Part shown: positions 1 to 7,978 of the stretch, in pieces
How positions within the stretch are numbered: the stretch's first letter is position 1
Layout of the letters: the number at the start of each line of letters is the position of its first letter
NCBI GenBank assembly: GCA_937897645.1
Contig: CALCNV010000163.1
Coordinates: 1-29,837 of the forward strand
Length of the DNA: 29,837 nucleotides
Source: an uncultured Lysobacteraceae bacterium
Lineage (GTDB): Bacteria; Pseudomonadota; Gammaproteobacteria; Xanthomonadales; Xanthomonadaceae
Direction of reading: 5' to 3'
Notes under the pieces: generated by a model
The model's database searches: none
What the model was told of the DNA's origin: nothing
Seen by the model: the letters and a program-made list of their open reading frames with translations, nothing else
Made by a program: the position numbers and the translations under genes

Positions 1-66
1 CCCCATGGGCGCGAGCTTTTGCATCATGCTCACGGTGAAGAGCTCGCGCCCATGGGGCGCTCCTAC
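1..66. repeat. Paired REP-like hairpin element, left arm cut by the window edge
   Basis: The right arm (38-66) is a 29-base sequence ending in GGGGCGCTCCTAC. The left arm (1-20) is its inverted partner, with its first bases outside the window and one or two mismatches near the loop. The same arm recurs at 4089-4161, 16926-17009 and 24252-24329. Read outward in, each arm starts with GTAGGAG and can fold on itself around a CCCATGGG centre. This is the architecture of REP sequences arranged as an inverted pair (BIME). It lies just downstream of the AmpD-like gene and may help end or stabilise that transcript. Confidence 0.85.
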
Positions 67-647
67 CGGGGCGGACCCAGGCGCTGGAGCGCGGTTTCCT
101 GCATCACGCGGTCCCACGGAAACAGCGGGCCGGGATCCAGCTTGCGGTGCACGAGGGTGCCTTCGTCGTCGCTGGCGGGGACTTCGGTCGTATCCAGGTC
201 TTCATGGCCCGCGATGAACTTCAGGCCCGGCAATTCATCCTGCAGCGTGTGGAGCAAGGCAAGCAGGGCCACGACCTGCGCCTCGGTATACGGCTCCTGC
301 ATGGACTGGCTGCCCGCCGCCAGCCAGTCCGGGTAACGACCGCTGTTGACCAGTTCGATGCCGATCGAGCGCGGGTTGTAGCCGCGCACGTGGTGGGCGA
401 TGCGTTCGGCGCGCACGTACTGGTGCACGCTGCCATCGCGGTCGATGTAGTAGTGGCCGCTGTTGCCGGTGCCCGAGTCGTACAGCACCTGTTCGCCGGT
501 GGTACGCGCGGCGGCCAGGTCGGGCAGCTCGGTGCAGTGGATCACCACCAGGTCGACCTGGCTGCTCGGGCGTTCTTCCAGCAACAGTTCGTAGGGCAAG
601 GGCGACTGGATCACGGGCGGGGGCAGGGGCGGCAGGTCGGGGAGCAT
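63..647 (-). CDS. N-acetylmuramoyl-L-alanine amidase, AmpD-like (amidase_2 fold)
   Basis: This predicted zinc amidase would cut the bond between N-acetylmuramic acid and the stem peptide of peptidoglycan or its recycling fragments. Numbered from the chosen start (194 aa), visible family residues are His37 in VVIHCTE, Glu98 in SIGIELVN, His148 in GHEDLD, and Lys169 and Asp171 in RKLDPGP. These correspond to the His/His/Asp zinc ligands and the catalytic Lys/Glu of AmpD. About 20 residues separate His148 from Lys169, clearly more than in E. coli AmpD as I recall it, so the active-site loop is longer. No signal peptide is visible, which fits a cytoplasmic recycling role. The ATG at 647 is preferred over one at 674 because AGGA lies 8 bases before it. 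The exact substrate (anhydro-muropeptide or other) is not settled by sequence, so no symbol is given. Confidence 0.85.
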   Translation of the reverse strand: MLPDLPPLPPPVIQSPLPYELLLEERPSSQVDLVVIHCTELPDLAAARTTGEQVLYDSGTGNSGHYYIDRDGSVHQYVRAERIAHHVRGYNPRSIGIELVNSGRYPDWLAAGSQSMQEPYTEAQVVALLALLHTLQDELPGLKFIAGHEDLDTTEVPASDDEGTLVHRKLDPGPLFPWDRVMQETALQRLGPPR

Positions 648-762
648 GGCCGGAATCCTAGCACCCGCCTGCATTGCCTTAGTCCCGGCGGGTCGTGGCC
701 GACGTGGTCAAGTAAACTGCCGCTTCCCCCACGGACGCTCGTCCGCCGCCCGGAGCACGCCC

Positions 763-1251
763 ATGCCGCTCAATCCCGATTCGGAGCTTGCCAAGCTGAT
801 GGCCACCCTGCCGCAGGTCGGCAAGGTGCAATGGATAGGCCTGCGTCCCGCGCGCGACGAGGCGATGACGGAAGTCGAGTCCGCCGAAGCCAGCACCGAA
901 GGCGGCCTGAGCGGCGATCGCTACAAAGGTGGCAGCGGCAAGCGCGGCATCACCTTGATCCAGGCCGAACACCTGCCCGCCATCGCCGCGCTGTCCGGGC
1001 GTGACATCGTGCCCGCCCTGTTGCGACGGAACGTGGTGGTGTCCGGCATTCCACTGATCGCCTTGAAGGAGCGCCGGTTCCGCATTGGCGACGTGGTATT
1101 CGAGGGCACTGAACCCTGCGATCCCTGTTCGCGTATGGAAGCGGCGCTGGGGCCGGGCGGCTACAACGCGATGCGCGGCATGGGTGGCTTGTGCGCGCGC
1201 ATCGTGTCCGGCGGCAAGTTCCGCGTGGGCGACGAGGTGGTTGCACTGTGA
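763..1251 (+). CDS. MOSC domain-containing protein
   Basis: This 162-aa protein has the features of a MOSC domain (MoCo sulfurase C-terminal-like; YiiM-type proteins carry it). These are GGLSGDRYKGG near residue 50, a central RRNVVVSGI, and EPCDPCSRME with Cys119 and Cys122 near the conserved MOSC cysteine, followed by NAMRGMGGLCARI. MOSC domains are thought to handle molybdenum cofactor or sulfur-carrying metal ligands. Standalone members are linked to detoxification of N-hydroxylated bases, but the specific role here is unknown. The start is supported by GGAG 7 bases upstream of the ATG. Its stop codon overlaps the GTG start of the next gene by four bases (GTGA), so the pair is probably translated in a coupled way. 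A longer upstream reading frame exists but would need the start at 646 and has no good ribosome site. Confidence 0.85.
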   Translation: MPLNPDSELAKLMATLPQVGKVQWIGLRPARDEAMTEVESAEASTEGGLSGDRYKGGSGKRGITLIQAEHLPAIAALSGRDIVPALLRRNVVVSGIPLIALKERRFRIGDVVFEGTEPCDPCSRMEAALGPGGYNAMRGMGGLCARIVSGGKFRVGDEVVAL

Positions 1252-1790
1252 GCGGAACGCCTACGAGTAAAGGCCACTGCATCCTTTCACATGGTTTTGA
1301 AAGCGGGCCGGATGCCACCAAGGTCACCGCGCTGGCTGAAGTGGCCGAGCGCATGGGCTGGACCCACGAACGCCCGGACTACACCGGTTTCGATGCGCGC
1401 CGCGACCTCAGTCCGCTGGGCGACGTGATCGCGCGCCAGGCCCACTTGCTGGCGTTGGCGACGGGCGCCGCGAAACGTGGGCCGCTGGTGCTCGCCGGTT
1501 CCAGCCTGGGTGCCTACATCGCGGGACGCGTGTCGCTGGAAGTGCCGACTGCAGGGTTGTTCCTGATGGCACCAGCCCTGCGCATGGGCAGCCTGCCGGA
1601 CCTGGATGCGGCCGTGGCGCCCACGTCCATCCTGCATGGCTGGGACGATGAGCTGATTCCCGCGCAAGCCGTAGTCGACTGGGCGCATGCGCGCCACGCA
1701 CGTTTGTTGCTGGTGAACGATTCCCACAGGTTGTCGTATCACGTACAAGCATCTGCAGAAGCGTTTGCAGAGTTGTTGCAGTCGCTCTGA
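1248..1790 (+). CDS. Small alpha/beta hydrolase (YqiA/UPF0227-like esterase)
   Basis: This is a predicted serine hydrolase of 180 aa. Visible elements are an oxyanion-type HGFESGPDATK near residue 15, the nucleophile elbow GSSLG with Ser86, an acid residue in HGWDDELIP (Asp133 or Asp134), and the catalytic His160 in NDSHRL. Small single-domain hydrolases with GSSLG occur in the YqiA/UPF0227 group, which has esterase activity. The natural substrate cannot be read from sequence. It begins with GTG overlapping the stop of the MOSC gene (1248-1251), with GAGG about 10 bases upstream, so the two likely form an operon. It is followed by a GTCATCCC-type paired hairpin, which may mark the end of the transcript. 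Confidence 0.82.
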   Translation: MSGTPTSKGHCILSHGFESGPDATKVTALAEVAERMGWTHERPDYTGFDARRDLSPLGDVIARQAHLLALATGAAKRGPLVLAGSSLGAYIAGRVSLEVPTAGLFLMAPALRMGSLPDLDAAVAPTSILHGWDDELIPAQAVVDWAHARHARLLLVNDSHRLSYHVQASAEAFAELLQSL

Positions 1791-1824
1791 AGTTGGCAAC
1801 ATCAACATCAGCATTATGAGCACC

Positions 1825-1920
1825 GTCATCCCAGCGAACGCTGGGATCCATTTTGATCTTGCCCTGCGCCCGGCGAACGCTGCGAAGATCAAGATGGATC
1901 CCTGCTTTCGCAGGGATGAC
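1825..1920. repeat. GTCATCCC-type paired REP-like element
   Basis: The element starts with GTCATCCCAGCGAACGCTGG, whose centre CCCAGCG-AA-CGCTGGG is a hairpin. It ends with the related inverted GCAGGGATGAC. Inside are the matching arms GGATCCATTTTGATCTTG and GATCAAGATGGATCC. A second copy of the same family lies at 13009-13134. It fills most of the 156-base gap between the hydrolase and rlmKL and ends about 27 bases before the rlmKL start. Confidence 0.85.
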
Positions 1921-1946
1921 GAATCCCTTTACCTGAGGTCGTCCCT

Positions 1947-4082
1947 TTGAAATTCTTCGTCTCCTGCGGCAAAGGCCTGGAATACCTGCTCGTCGACGAG
2001 CTGCTTGCGCTCGGCGTGGAGAAAGCCACGGCGACGGTGTCCGGCGCCAATGCCGAAGGCGAATTGATCGGCGCGCAGCGCGCCGTGCTGTGGTCGCGCC
2101 TGGCCAGCCGCGTGCTGTGGCCGATCGCCGAATTCGAATGCCCGGACGAACTGGCCTTGTACGACGGCGTGGCCGCCATTGCATGGCAGCAGCACATGCG
2201 CAGCGACCACACGCTTGCAGTGGATGCACATGTCTCCGGCGACGCCATTACCCACGCGCGCTATGCCGCGCAGCGCGTCAAGGATGCGGTGGTCGACACG
2301 CTGCGTGCGCATTCGCAGGAACGGCCGTCGGTGGACGTGGACCATCCCGATGTGCGCATCAATTTCTCGCTGCGCAAGGGCAGGGCGACGGTTTCCATCG
2401 ACCTCGGCGGCGGCCCCATGCACCGCCGCGGCTGGCGCAACGTGCAGAACGATGCGCCGTTGAAAGAAAACCTGGCCGCCGCCGTGCTGATGCGCGGTGG
2501 TTGGCCGAAGCGCTACCACGAAGGTGGCGCGTTGCTGGATCCGATGTGCGGCAGTGGCACGCTGCTGATCGAAGGTGCCTTGATGGCCGCCGACGTCGCG
2601 CCGGGCTTGCAGCGCCACGGACACAGCCTTCCCAGCCGCTGGCTTGGCTTTGATGTCGAAGCATGGAAGCAACTGCTGGAGGACGCCCGCAAGCGCGAGG
2701 AGGTGGGTCGTTTGGCATTGAAGCAAGTCATCTTCGGCAGCGACATCGATCCGCATGCCATCCGTGCCGCCAAGGAGAATGCGGAGGTCGCCGGCGTGGC
2801 TGACGAAATCTGGTTCGGCGTACGCGGCGTGGCCGACCTGCAGCCACCGCCGTTCGAGCACGGCACCGTCGTTTGCAATCCGCCCTATGACGAACGCCTG
2901 GCCGCGGACAATGCACTGTATCGCACGTTGGGCGATGCCCTGCGCCGCACCGTGCCGCAATGGCGCGCCAGCCTGCTGTGCGGCAACGCCGAACTGGCCT
3001 ATGCCACTGGCCTGCGCGCCAGCAAGAAATACCAGTTGTTCAATGGCGCCATCGAATGCGCGTTGATCGTTTGCGATCCGGTGGGTCCACCGAAGCAGGA
3101 AAGCACGACGCCAAGTGCATTGTCCGAAGGCGCGACGATGGTGGCGAACCGCTTGCGCAAGAACCTGCGCAAGCTGAAGAGCTGGACCTCGCGCGAAGAC
3201 GTTACCTGCTACCGCATCTACGATGCGGACCTGCCGGAGTACGCGGCGGCGATCGACGTCTACAAGGAAGACGCTGGCAGCGCCCGCACCTTCCTGCACG
3301 TGCAGGAATACGCGGCACCGGACGAAATACCGGAGCACGACGTGCGCCGCCGCCGCAATGAATTGCTGGCGGCCGCGCGCGAGGTGTTCGCGGTTCCCGA
3401 AACGCAGGTCGCCATGAAGTCGCGCGAGCGCGGGAAGGGCGGCAGCAAATACGGCAGGTTCGAGCAACGCGGTGAACTGTTGCAGGTGCGCGAGAGTGGT
3501 GCGCTGTTGCAGGTCAACCTGTTCGATTACCTGGACACGGGTCTGTTCCTCGACCATCGCCCGCTGCGCCGGCACATGGCGCAGGAATCACGTGGCAAGC
3601 GCTTCCTCAACCTGTTCTGTTATACGGGCGTGGCCTCGGTGCAGGCGGCCGTCGCCGGCGCGGATTCCACCACCAGCGTGGATCTGTCGGGCACCTACCT
3701 GGAATGGTGCGCGACCAACCTGTCACTCAACGGATTCGCCGGTGCCCAGCATCGCCTGGTGCAGGCTGATGCGCTGCGCTGGCTGGAAGCCGAGAAGAAC
3801 CGCTACGACGTGATCTTCTGCGACCCGCCCACCTTCTCCAACTCGGCACGCGCCGACGATTTCGATATCCAGCGCGAACACGTGCGTTTGCTGCGTGCCT
3901 GCGTGGATCGGCTGACCACGGAAGGCGTGCTGTACTTCTCCAACAATTTCCGCCGCTTCAAGCTGGATGCCGATGCCATTGCGGAATTCGCAAGCTGCGA
4001 AGACATCAGCGCGCAGACCATCCCACCGGATTTCGAGCGCAACGCCCGCATCCACCGCTGCTGGCGCCTGATGCGTCCATAA
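1947..4082 (+). CDS. rlmL: Bifunctional 23S rRNA methyltransferase RlmK/L
   Basis: RlmKL makes two guanine modifications in 23S rRNA: m2G2445 (RlmL, N-terminal half) and m7G2069 (RlmK, C-terminal half). At 711 aa it has the full length of the fused gammaproteobacterial enzyme. An N-terminal ferredoxin-like/THUMP region spans roughly residues 1-160. The RlmL methyltransferase follows, with DPMCGSGTLLIEG (from residue 198) binding S-adenosylmethionine and catalytic NPPYDERL (from 311). The RlmK half includes FLDHRPLRR, FLNLFCYTGVAS (Asn555) and DPPTFSNS (from 626). The start is TTG, supported by TGAGGT with 8 bases spacing and by the MKFFVSCGKGLE opening usual for the family. It stands alone between two repeat elements. 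Confidence 0.96.
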   Translation: MKFFVSCGKGLEYLLVDELLALGVEKATATVSGANAEGELIGAQRAVLWSRLASRVLWPIAEFECPDELALYDGVAAIAWQQHMRSDHTLAVDAHVSGDAITHARYAAQRVKDAVVDTLRAHSQERPSVDVDHPDVRINFSLRKGRATVSIDLGGGPMHRRGWRNVQNDAPLKENLAAAVLMRGGWPKRYHEGGALLDPMCGSGTLLIEGALMAADVAPGLQRHGHSLPSRWLGFDVEAWKQLLEDARKREEVGRLALKQVIFGSDIDPHAIRAAKENAEVAGVADEIWFGVRGVADLQPPPFEHGTVVCNPPYDERLAADNALYRTLGDALRRTVPQWRASLLCGNAELAYATGLRASKKYQLFNGAIECALIVCDPVGPPKQESTTPSALSEGATMVANRLRKNLRKLKSWTSREDVTCYRIYDADLPEYAAAIDVYKEDAGSARTFLHVQEYAAPDEIPEHDVRRRRNELLAAAREVFAVPETQVAMKSRERGKGGSKYGRFEQRGELLQVRESGALLQVNLFDYLDTGLFLDHRPLRRHMAQESRGKRFLNLFCYTGVASVQAAVAGADSTTSVDLSGTYLEWCATNLSLNGFAGAQHRLVQADALRWLEAEKNRYDVIFCDPPTFSNSARADDFDIQREHVRLLRACVDRLTTEGVLYFSNNFRRFKLDADAIAEFASCEDISAQTIPPDFERNARIHRCWRLMRP

Positions 4083-4088
4083 GCCTAT

Positions 4089-4161
4089 GTAGGAGCGCCC
4101 CATGGGCGCGAGCTCTTTCTGGTTCCATGTGTAAGAGCTCGCGCCCATGGGGCGCTCCTAC
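4089..4161. repeat. GTAGGAG-type paired REP-like hairpin
   Basis: Two 29-base arms, 4089-4117 and 4133-4161, are exact inverted copies separated by 15 bases. Each arm begins GTAGGAGCGCCCCATGGGCG when read inward and has its own CCCATGGG-centred hairpin. The element lies 6 bases after the rlmKL stop and 6 bases before the stop of the convergent agmatinase gene. It could therefore act as a two-way transcript end. Confidence 0.93.
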
Positions 4162-4167
4162 GCTCGC

Positions 4168-5142
4168 TCAAGGACGCTTCGGGAAGCGGCTTGCGTGTGC
4201 GGCCAGCAGTTCCTGGGCGATGGAGGCAGCGGCGAAGGCCGTGATCTCACCGTGATCGTAGGCCGGCGCCACTTCCACCACGTCCATGCCGACGATCTCC
4301 AGCCCGGCCAATCCGCGCACGAGTTGCAATGCGTCGTGGGTGGTGAAGCCGCCGACCACCGGCGTGCCGGTGCCGGGCGCGAACGCGGGATCGAGGAAAT
4401 CGATGTCGAAGCTGATATAGCACTTGGCCGTGCCGACACGTTTGCGGATTTCGGCGATGCATGCTTCCACGCCATGTGCATGCAGCCAGCGTGCGTCGAG
4501 CACCTGGTAGCCATGCGACTGCGCGTTGTGGGTACGCATGCCGACCTGGATCGAACGCGATGGATCGACCATGCCCTGTTTCGCGGCATGGAAGAACATG
4601 GTGCCGTGGTCGATGCGTCCGTCGCTGTCTTCCCACGTATCGGAGTGTGCGTCGAAATGGACCAGCGACAACGCACCATGCCGTTCATGCAGTGCGCGCA
4701 ACACCGGATAGCTGACGAAGTGGTCGCCGCCCAGCGTCAGCGGCACTACGCCGGCATCGACGAAGGCTCGGTATGAGGCGGTGATGGCGTCCGGCACTTC
4801 ATGCGGCCGACCGGAATCAAAACGCACGTCGCCCCAGTCGATGACATTGAGCCGTTCGCAGGGATCGAAGTCCCAGGCATAGGGCGGACACCACGCCAGG
4901 GATGCGGACGCGGCACGGATCGCGCGCGGCCCGAAGCGGCTGCCGGGGCGATTGGTGGTGGCCAGGTCGAAGGGCACGCCGACGACCGCGACCTCCACGC
5001 CGTCGAGCTCCTTCGTGTAACGGCGGCGCAGGAAACTGAGTGCGCCGGAATACGTCGGTTCCGAAACGGTTCCGTAGGGGGAGATGCGGGTGAATGCCTG
5101 GTCGATGATGCCCGGGTCGGCATCCTGCGATTGCGTGCTCAT
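4168..5142 (-). CDS. speB: Agmatinase (ureohydrolase family)
   Basis: Agmatinase hydrolyses agmatine to putrescine and urea in the cytoplasm, using two manganese ions. This 324-aa protein has the three metal-binding signatures of the ureohydrolase family in order: GGDH (His141), DAHSDTW (Asp164, His166, Asp168) and SFDIDFLDPAFAPGTG (Asp246, Asp248). Related enzymes act on guanidinobutyrate or guanidinopropionate and look much alike, so the substrate is inferred partly from context: a complete putrescine-degrading cluster begins 3 kb away. The start at 5142 has GGGGT just upstream. It lies downstream of alanine dehydrogenase on the same strand with a 123-base gap containing a strong hairpin, so it may be transcribed on its own. 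Confidence 0.85.
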   Translation of the reverse strand: MSTQSQDADPGIIDQAFTRISPYGTVSEPTYSGALSFLRRRYTKELDGVEVAVVGVPFDLATTNRPGSRFGPRAIRAASASLAWCPPYAWDFDPCERLNVIDWGDVRFDSGRPHEVPDAITASYRAFVDAGVVPLTLGGDHFVSYPVLRALHERHGALSLVHFDAHSDTWEDSDGRIDHGTMFFHAAKQGMVDPSRSIQVGMRTHNAQSHGYQVLDARWLHAHGVEACIAEIRKRVGTAKCYISFDIDFLDPAFAPGTGTPVVGGFTTHDALQLVRGLAGLEIVGMDVVEVAPAYDHGEITAFAAASIAQELLAAHASRFPKRP

Positions 5143-5230
5143 GGTGACCCCATGGGTTCACTGGCTCGTCGTTCGCCGGGACGAGGGTGACCGGTGGAGC
5201 GGCCTGCTTGTGTATTCGCGCGCCTGTAGT

Positions 5231-5259
5231 CGCCGCCTCCGCGTCGTGCGGAGGCGGCG
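5231..5259 (-). terminator. GC-rich hairpin after alanine dehydrogenase
   Basis: A perfect 12-base stem (CGCCGCCTCCGC / GCGGAGGCGGCG) with a 5-base loop begins 6 bases after the alanine dehydrogenase stop. No T-run follows in either direction, so it is a plausible transcript-end or RNA-stabilising hairpin rather than a textbook intrinsic terminator. Confidence 0.55.
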
Positions 5260-5265
5260 TGTGGA

Positions 5266-6381
5266 TCAGCCCAGCGCTTTCGCCGGCGGCACGTACTCGT
5301 AGCCGAGGTCTTCGGCGACGGCCTTGTAGGTGATCTTGCCGGCGTGCACGTTCAGGCCGTTGAGCAGGTGCTCGTCATCCAGCATGGCCTGGCGCGCGCC
5401 CTTGTTGGCCAGCTGCACGGCGAAGGGCAGGGTGGCATTGGTGAGCGCGAACGTGGACGTGCGGGCGACGCCGCCGGGCATGTTGGCCACGCAGTAGTGG
5501 ATCACGCCGTCCACTTCGTAGGTCGGTTCCTGGTGCGTGGTCGCCTTCGACGTTTCGAAGCAACCGCCCTGGTCGATGGCCACGTCTACCAGCACCGAGC
5601 CGGGACGCATCAGCTTCAACTGCGCACGTGATATGAGCTTGGGTGCGGCTGCGCCGGGAATCAGCACCGCGCCGATCACCAGGTCGGTGTCGGGGAGGCG
5701 TTCTTCGATGGCGTCGTGCGTGGAATAGATGGTGGTCAGCTGGTGGCCATACACCTCGTCCAGGTACTTCAGGCGGTCCAGCGAACGGTCCAGGATGGTG
5801 ACGTGCGCGTTCATGCCCATCGCCATGCGTGCGGCATTGATGCCGACCACGCCACCGCCGATCACCAGCACTTCGGCCGGCTTCACGCCCGGCACGCCGC
5901 CCAGCAATACGCCGGAACCACCTTGTGCTTTTTCCAGCGCATGCGCGCCGGCCTGGATGGACATGCGTCCTGCGACTTCACTCATCGGCGCCAGCAACGG
6001 CAGGCCGCCCTTGCGATCGGTGACGGTTTCGTAGGCGATGCAGGTGGCACCGGAAGCGACCAGCGCCTTGGTCTGTTCCGGATCCGGTGCAAGGTGCAAA
6101 TAGGTGTAGAGCACCTGGCCGGGACGCAGCATCGCGCATTCCACCGGCTGCGGTTCCTTGACCTTGATGATCATGTCGGCGCGCTGGAATATTTCCGCCG
6201 CGGTTTCGACGATCTCGGCACCGGCACGCACGTACATTTCATCGGTGAGGCCGATGGATTTGCCGCCGTCCTTCTGCACCATGACGCTGTGGCCATTGGC
6301 GACCAGTTCGCGTGCGCCAGCCGGGGTCAGGCCGATGCGGTATTCGTGGTTCTTGATTTCCTTGGGGACGCCGATCAGCAT
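5266..6381 (-). CDS. ald: Alanine dehydrogenase
   Basis: This enzyme catalyses reversible NAD-dependent oxidative deamination of L-alanine to pyruvate and ammonia. The 371-aa length is typical. The catalytic and substrate residues known for the family sit at their usual numbers: Arg15 (YRIGLTP), Lys75 (KVKEPQ), His96 (YLHLAPD) and Asp270 (VAIDQGG). The nucleotide-binding motif VLVIGGGVVG spans 171-180. The start at 6381 has AGGAG 7 bases upstream. It lies 66 bases downstream of a pyruvate-dependent aminotransferase on the same strand and probably shares its transcript. That suggests it recycles alanine made by transamination back to pyruvate, releasing ammonia. Confidence 0.95.
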   Translation of the reverse strand: MLIGVPKEIKNHEYRIGLTPAGARELVANGHSVMVQKDGGKSIGLTDEMYVRAGAEIVETAAEIFQRADMIIKVKEPQPVECAMLRPGQVLYTYLHLAPDPEQTKALVASGATCIAYETVTDRKGGLPLLAPMSEVAGRMSIQAGAHALEKAQGGSGVLLGGVPGVKPAEVLVIGGGVVGINAARMAMGMNAHVTILDRSLDRLKYLDEVYGHQLTTIYSTHDAIEERLPDTDLVIGAVLIPGAAAPKLISRAQLKLMRPGSVLVDVAIDQGGCFETSKATTHQEPTYEVDGVIHYCVANMPGGVARTSTFALTNATLPFAVQLANKGARQAMLDDEHLLNGLNVHAGKITYKAVAEDLGYEYVPPAKALG

Positions 6382-6447
6382 TTTCTTTCTCCTGGTGCAA
6401 AGAGGGCGGTCGCCTGTGGGGAAGCGTCGTGCCGGGGTGGTGTGATT

Positions 6448-7824
6448 TTACGCAGTGGCGCGCAGGGTGTCCGCCAGGGTTTGGAAGATGCGGTCGATAT
6501 GGGCCTTCTCCAGGATCAATGGCGGTGACAGCGCAATCACATCGCCGGTGACGCGGGTCAGCAGGTTGCCGTCGTGGAAGGCGCGCGTGAAGGCATCGTA
6601 GGCGCGCGTGCCCGGCGCGCCGGGGCGCGGGGCCAGTTCGATCGCGCCGATCAGGCCGTAGTTGCGGATGTCGATGACGTTGGGCAGTCCCTTCAGCGAG
6701 TGGATGCCTTCCTGCCAGTAATCGCCCAGCTCGATGGCCTTGTCGAACAGGTTCTCCTCGGCATACGTATCCAGCGTCGCCAGCGCGGCGGCGCAGGCCA
6801 GCGGATGGCCGGAATAGGTGTAGCCATGGAAGAGATCAATGGCGTTGTCCGCGCCATGGGTGAAGGCGTCATGCACGTCGTCCGACACCAGCACCACGCC
6901 CATCGGCACGCAGCCGTTGGTGATGCCCTTGGCGGCGGTGATCATGTCCGGCACCACGTCGAAGCGCTGCGCGGCGAAGGCATTGCCGACGCGGCCGAAG
7001 CCGGTGATCACTTCGTCGAAGATCAACAGGATGCCGTGCTTGGTGCACAGCTCGCGGATCCGCTTCAGGTAGCCGTCGGGCGGGATCACCACGCCGGCGG
7101 AACCGGAGATCGGTTCGATGATGACGGCGGCAATCGTGGACGCGTCATGCAGCGCGACCATGCGCTCGAGGTCCTCTGCCAGTTCAATGCCATGTTCGGG
7201 CAGGCCTTTGGAAAACGCATTGCGACCGATGTCCAGGGTGTGGCGCATGTGGTCCACGCCGGATAGCCCGGTGCCGAACCACTTGCGGTTGTTGGGCAGG
7301 CCGCCCACCGAAATGCCGCCGAAACCGACACCGTGGTACCCCTTCTCGCGCCCGATCAGGCGTGTGCGCTGGCCTTCGCCGCGGGCACGGTGGTAGGCGA
7401 TCGCCATCTTCAGGGCACTGTCCACCGCTTCGGAGCCCGAGTTGGCATAGAAGACGTGGTTCAAATTGCCCGGGGCCAGTTCCGCCAGGCGTTCGGCCAG
7501 TACGAAGGGCAGGGGCGAGCTCATGGAGAAATTGGGTGCGAAGTCCAGGGTCTCGATCTGGGCCTTCACCGCTTCCACGATGCGTGGGCGCGAATGGCCG
7601 GCGTTGCAGCACCACAGGCCCGCCGTGGCGTCCAGGATTTCGCGGCCGTCGACCGTCTTGTAATGCATGCCCGAGGCGCTGGCCAGCAGGCGCGGCGAGG
7701 CCTTGAACTGCTTGTTGGCGGTGAACGGCATCCAGAAGGCGTCCATGGAGGCCGGGGCCTGGGTGTTCTGGGCGGCGTAGTGTGCCGCCAGGGCGCCGTG
7801 GTCGGGGGTGGAATCTGCGCTCAT
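6448..7824 (-). CDS. Omega-amino acid:pyruvate aminotransferase (class III, PLP)
   Basis: This 458-aa class III aminotransferase resembles beta-alanine:pyruvate and other omega-amino acid:pyruvate transaminases. Family features are the N-terminal WMPFTANKQF (31-40), ATAGLWCCNAGH (66-77), YANSGSEAVDSALK (126-139), the PLP-pyridine aspartate Asp270 in IFDEVITGFGR, and the Schiff-base lysine Lys299 in AAKGITNG. It would move the terminal amino group of beta-alanine, GABA or a similar omega-amine to pyruvate, giving a semialdehyde and L-alanine. GGAG lies 7 bases before the start. It is divergent from puuR across a 154-base regulatory gap and is followed by alanine dehydrogenase. Both neighbours support a role in disposing of polyamine-derived amino groups. 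The substrate is inferred; beta-alanine or GABA are the best candidates. Confidence 0.88.
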   Translation of the reverse strand: MSADSTPDHGALAAHYAAQNTQAPASMDAFWMPFTANKQFKASPRLLASASGMHYKTVDGREILDATAGLWCCNAGHSRPRIVEAVKAQIETLDFAPNFSMSSPLPFVLAERLAELAPGNLNHVFYANSGSEAVDSALKMAIAYHRARGEGQRTRLIGREKGYHGVGFGGISVGGLPNNRKWFGTGLSGVDHMRHTLDIGRNAFSKGLPEHGIELAEDLERMVALHDASTIAAVIIEPISGSAGVVIPPDGYLKRIRELCTKHGILLIFDEVITGFGRVGNAFAAQRFDVVPDMITAAKGITNGCVPMGVVLVSDDVHDAFTHGADNAIDLFHGYTYSGHPLACAAALATLDTYAEENLFDKAIELGDYWQEGIHSLKGLPNVIDIRNYGLIGAIELAPRPGAPGTRAYDAFTRAFHDGNLLTRVTGDVIALSPPLILEKAHIDRIFQTLADTLRATA

Positions 7825-7882
7825 GCGGCTGGCTCCGTGGGTCGCCGGGAATGTGGTCTGCGCAGCTTAGCGCGTTGAAAAA

Positions 7883-7962
7883 ACTTTACAACCTTCGGCT
7901 TATTTGACAGAAAATTGACCGTAACTGCATGATGTGTAAAGTATCCAGCAACATTTCTGTCA
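7883..7962. promoter_or_regulatory. Divergent promoter region with two interleaved inverted repeats (candidate PuuR operator)
   Basis: Between the divergent aminotransferase and puuR genes lie two exact inverted repeats that interleave. ACTTTACA (7883-7890) pairs with TGTAAAGT (7935-7942), and TGACAGAAA (7905-7913) pairs with TTTCTGTCA (7954-7962). A TTGACA at 7904-7909 is a possible -35 box towards puuR, with a weak CATGAT 18 bases on. Motif cores TCTGTCA and GTTGTAAA from this region both recur in the puuA/puuD divergent promoter. This fits operators for PuuR, which acts in E. coli as a putrescine-responsive repressor of puu genes, but binding is inferred. Confidence 0.5.
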
Positions 7963-7978
7963 GAGATCAAGGGGTGGG

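Noticed and set aside
1929..3575. 548-residue open frame antisense to rlmKL
   Set aside because: It is the complement of a strongly supported gene with full catalytic motifs; long antisense frames are expected in GC-rich DNA, and it shows no recognisable domain.
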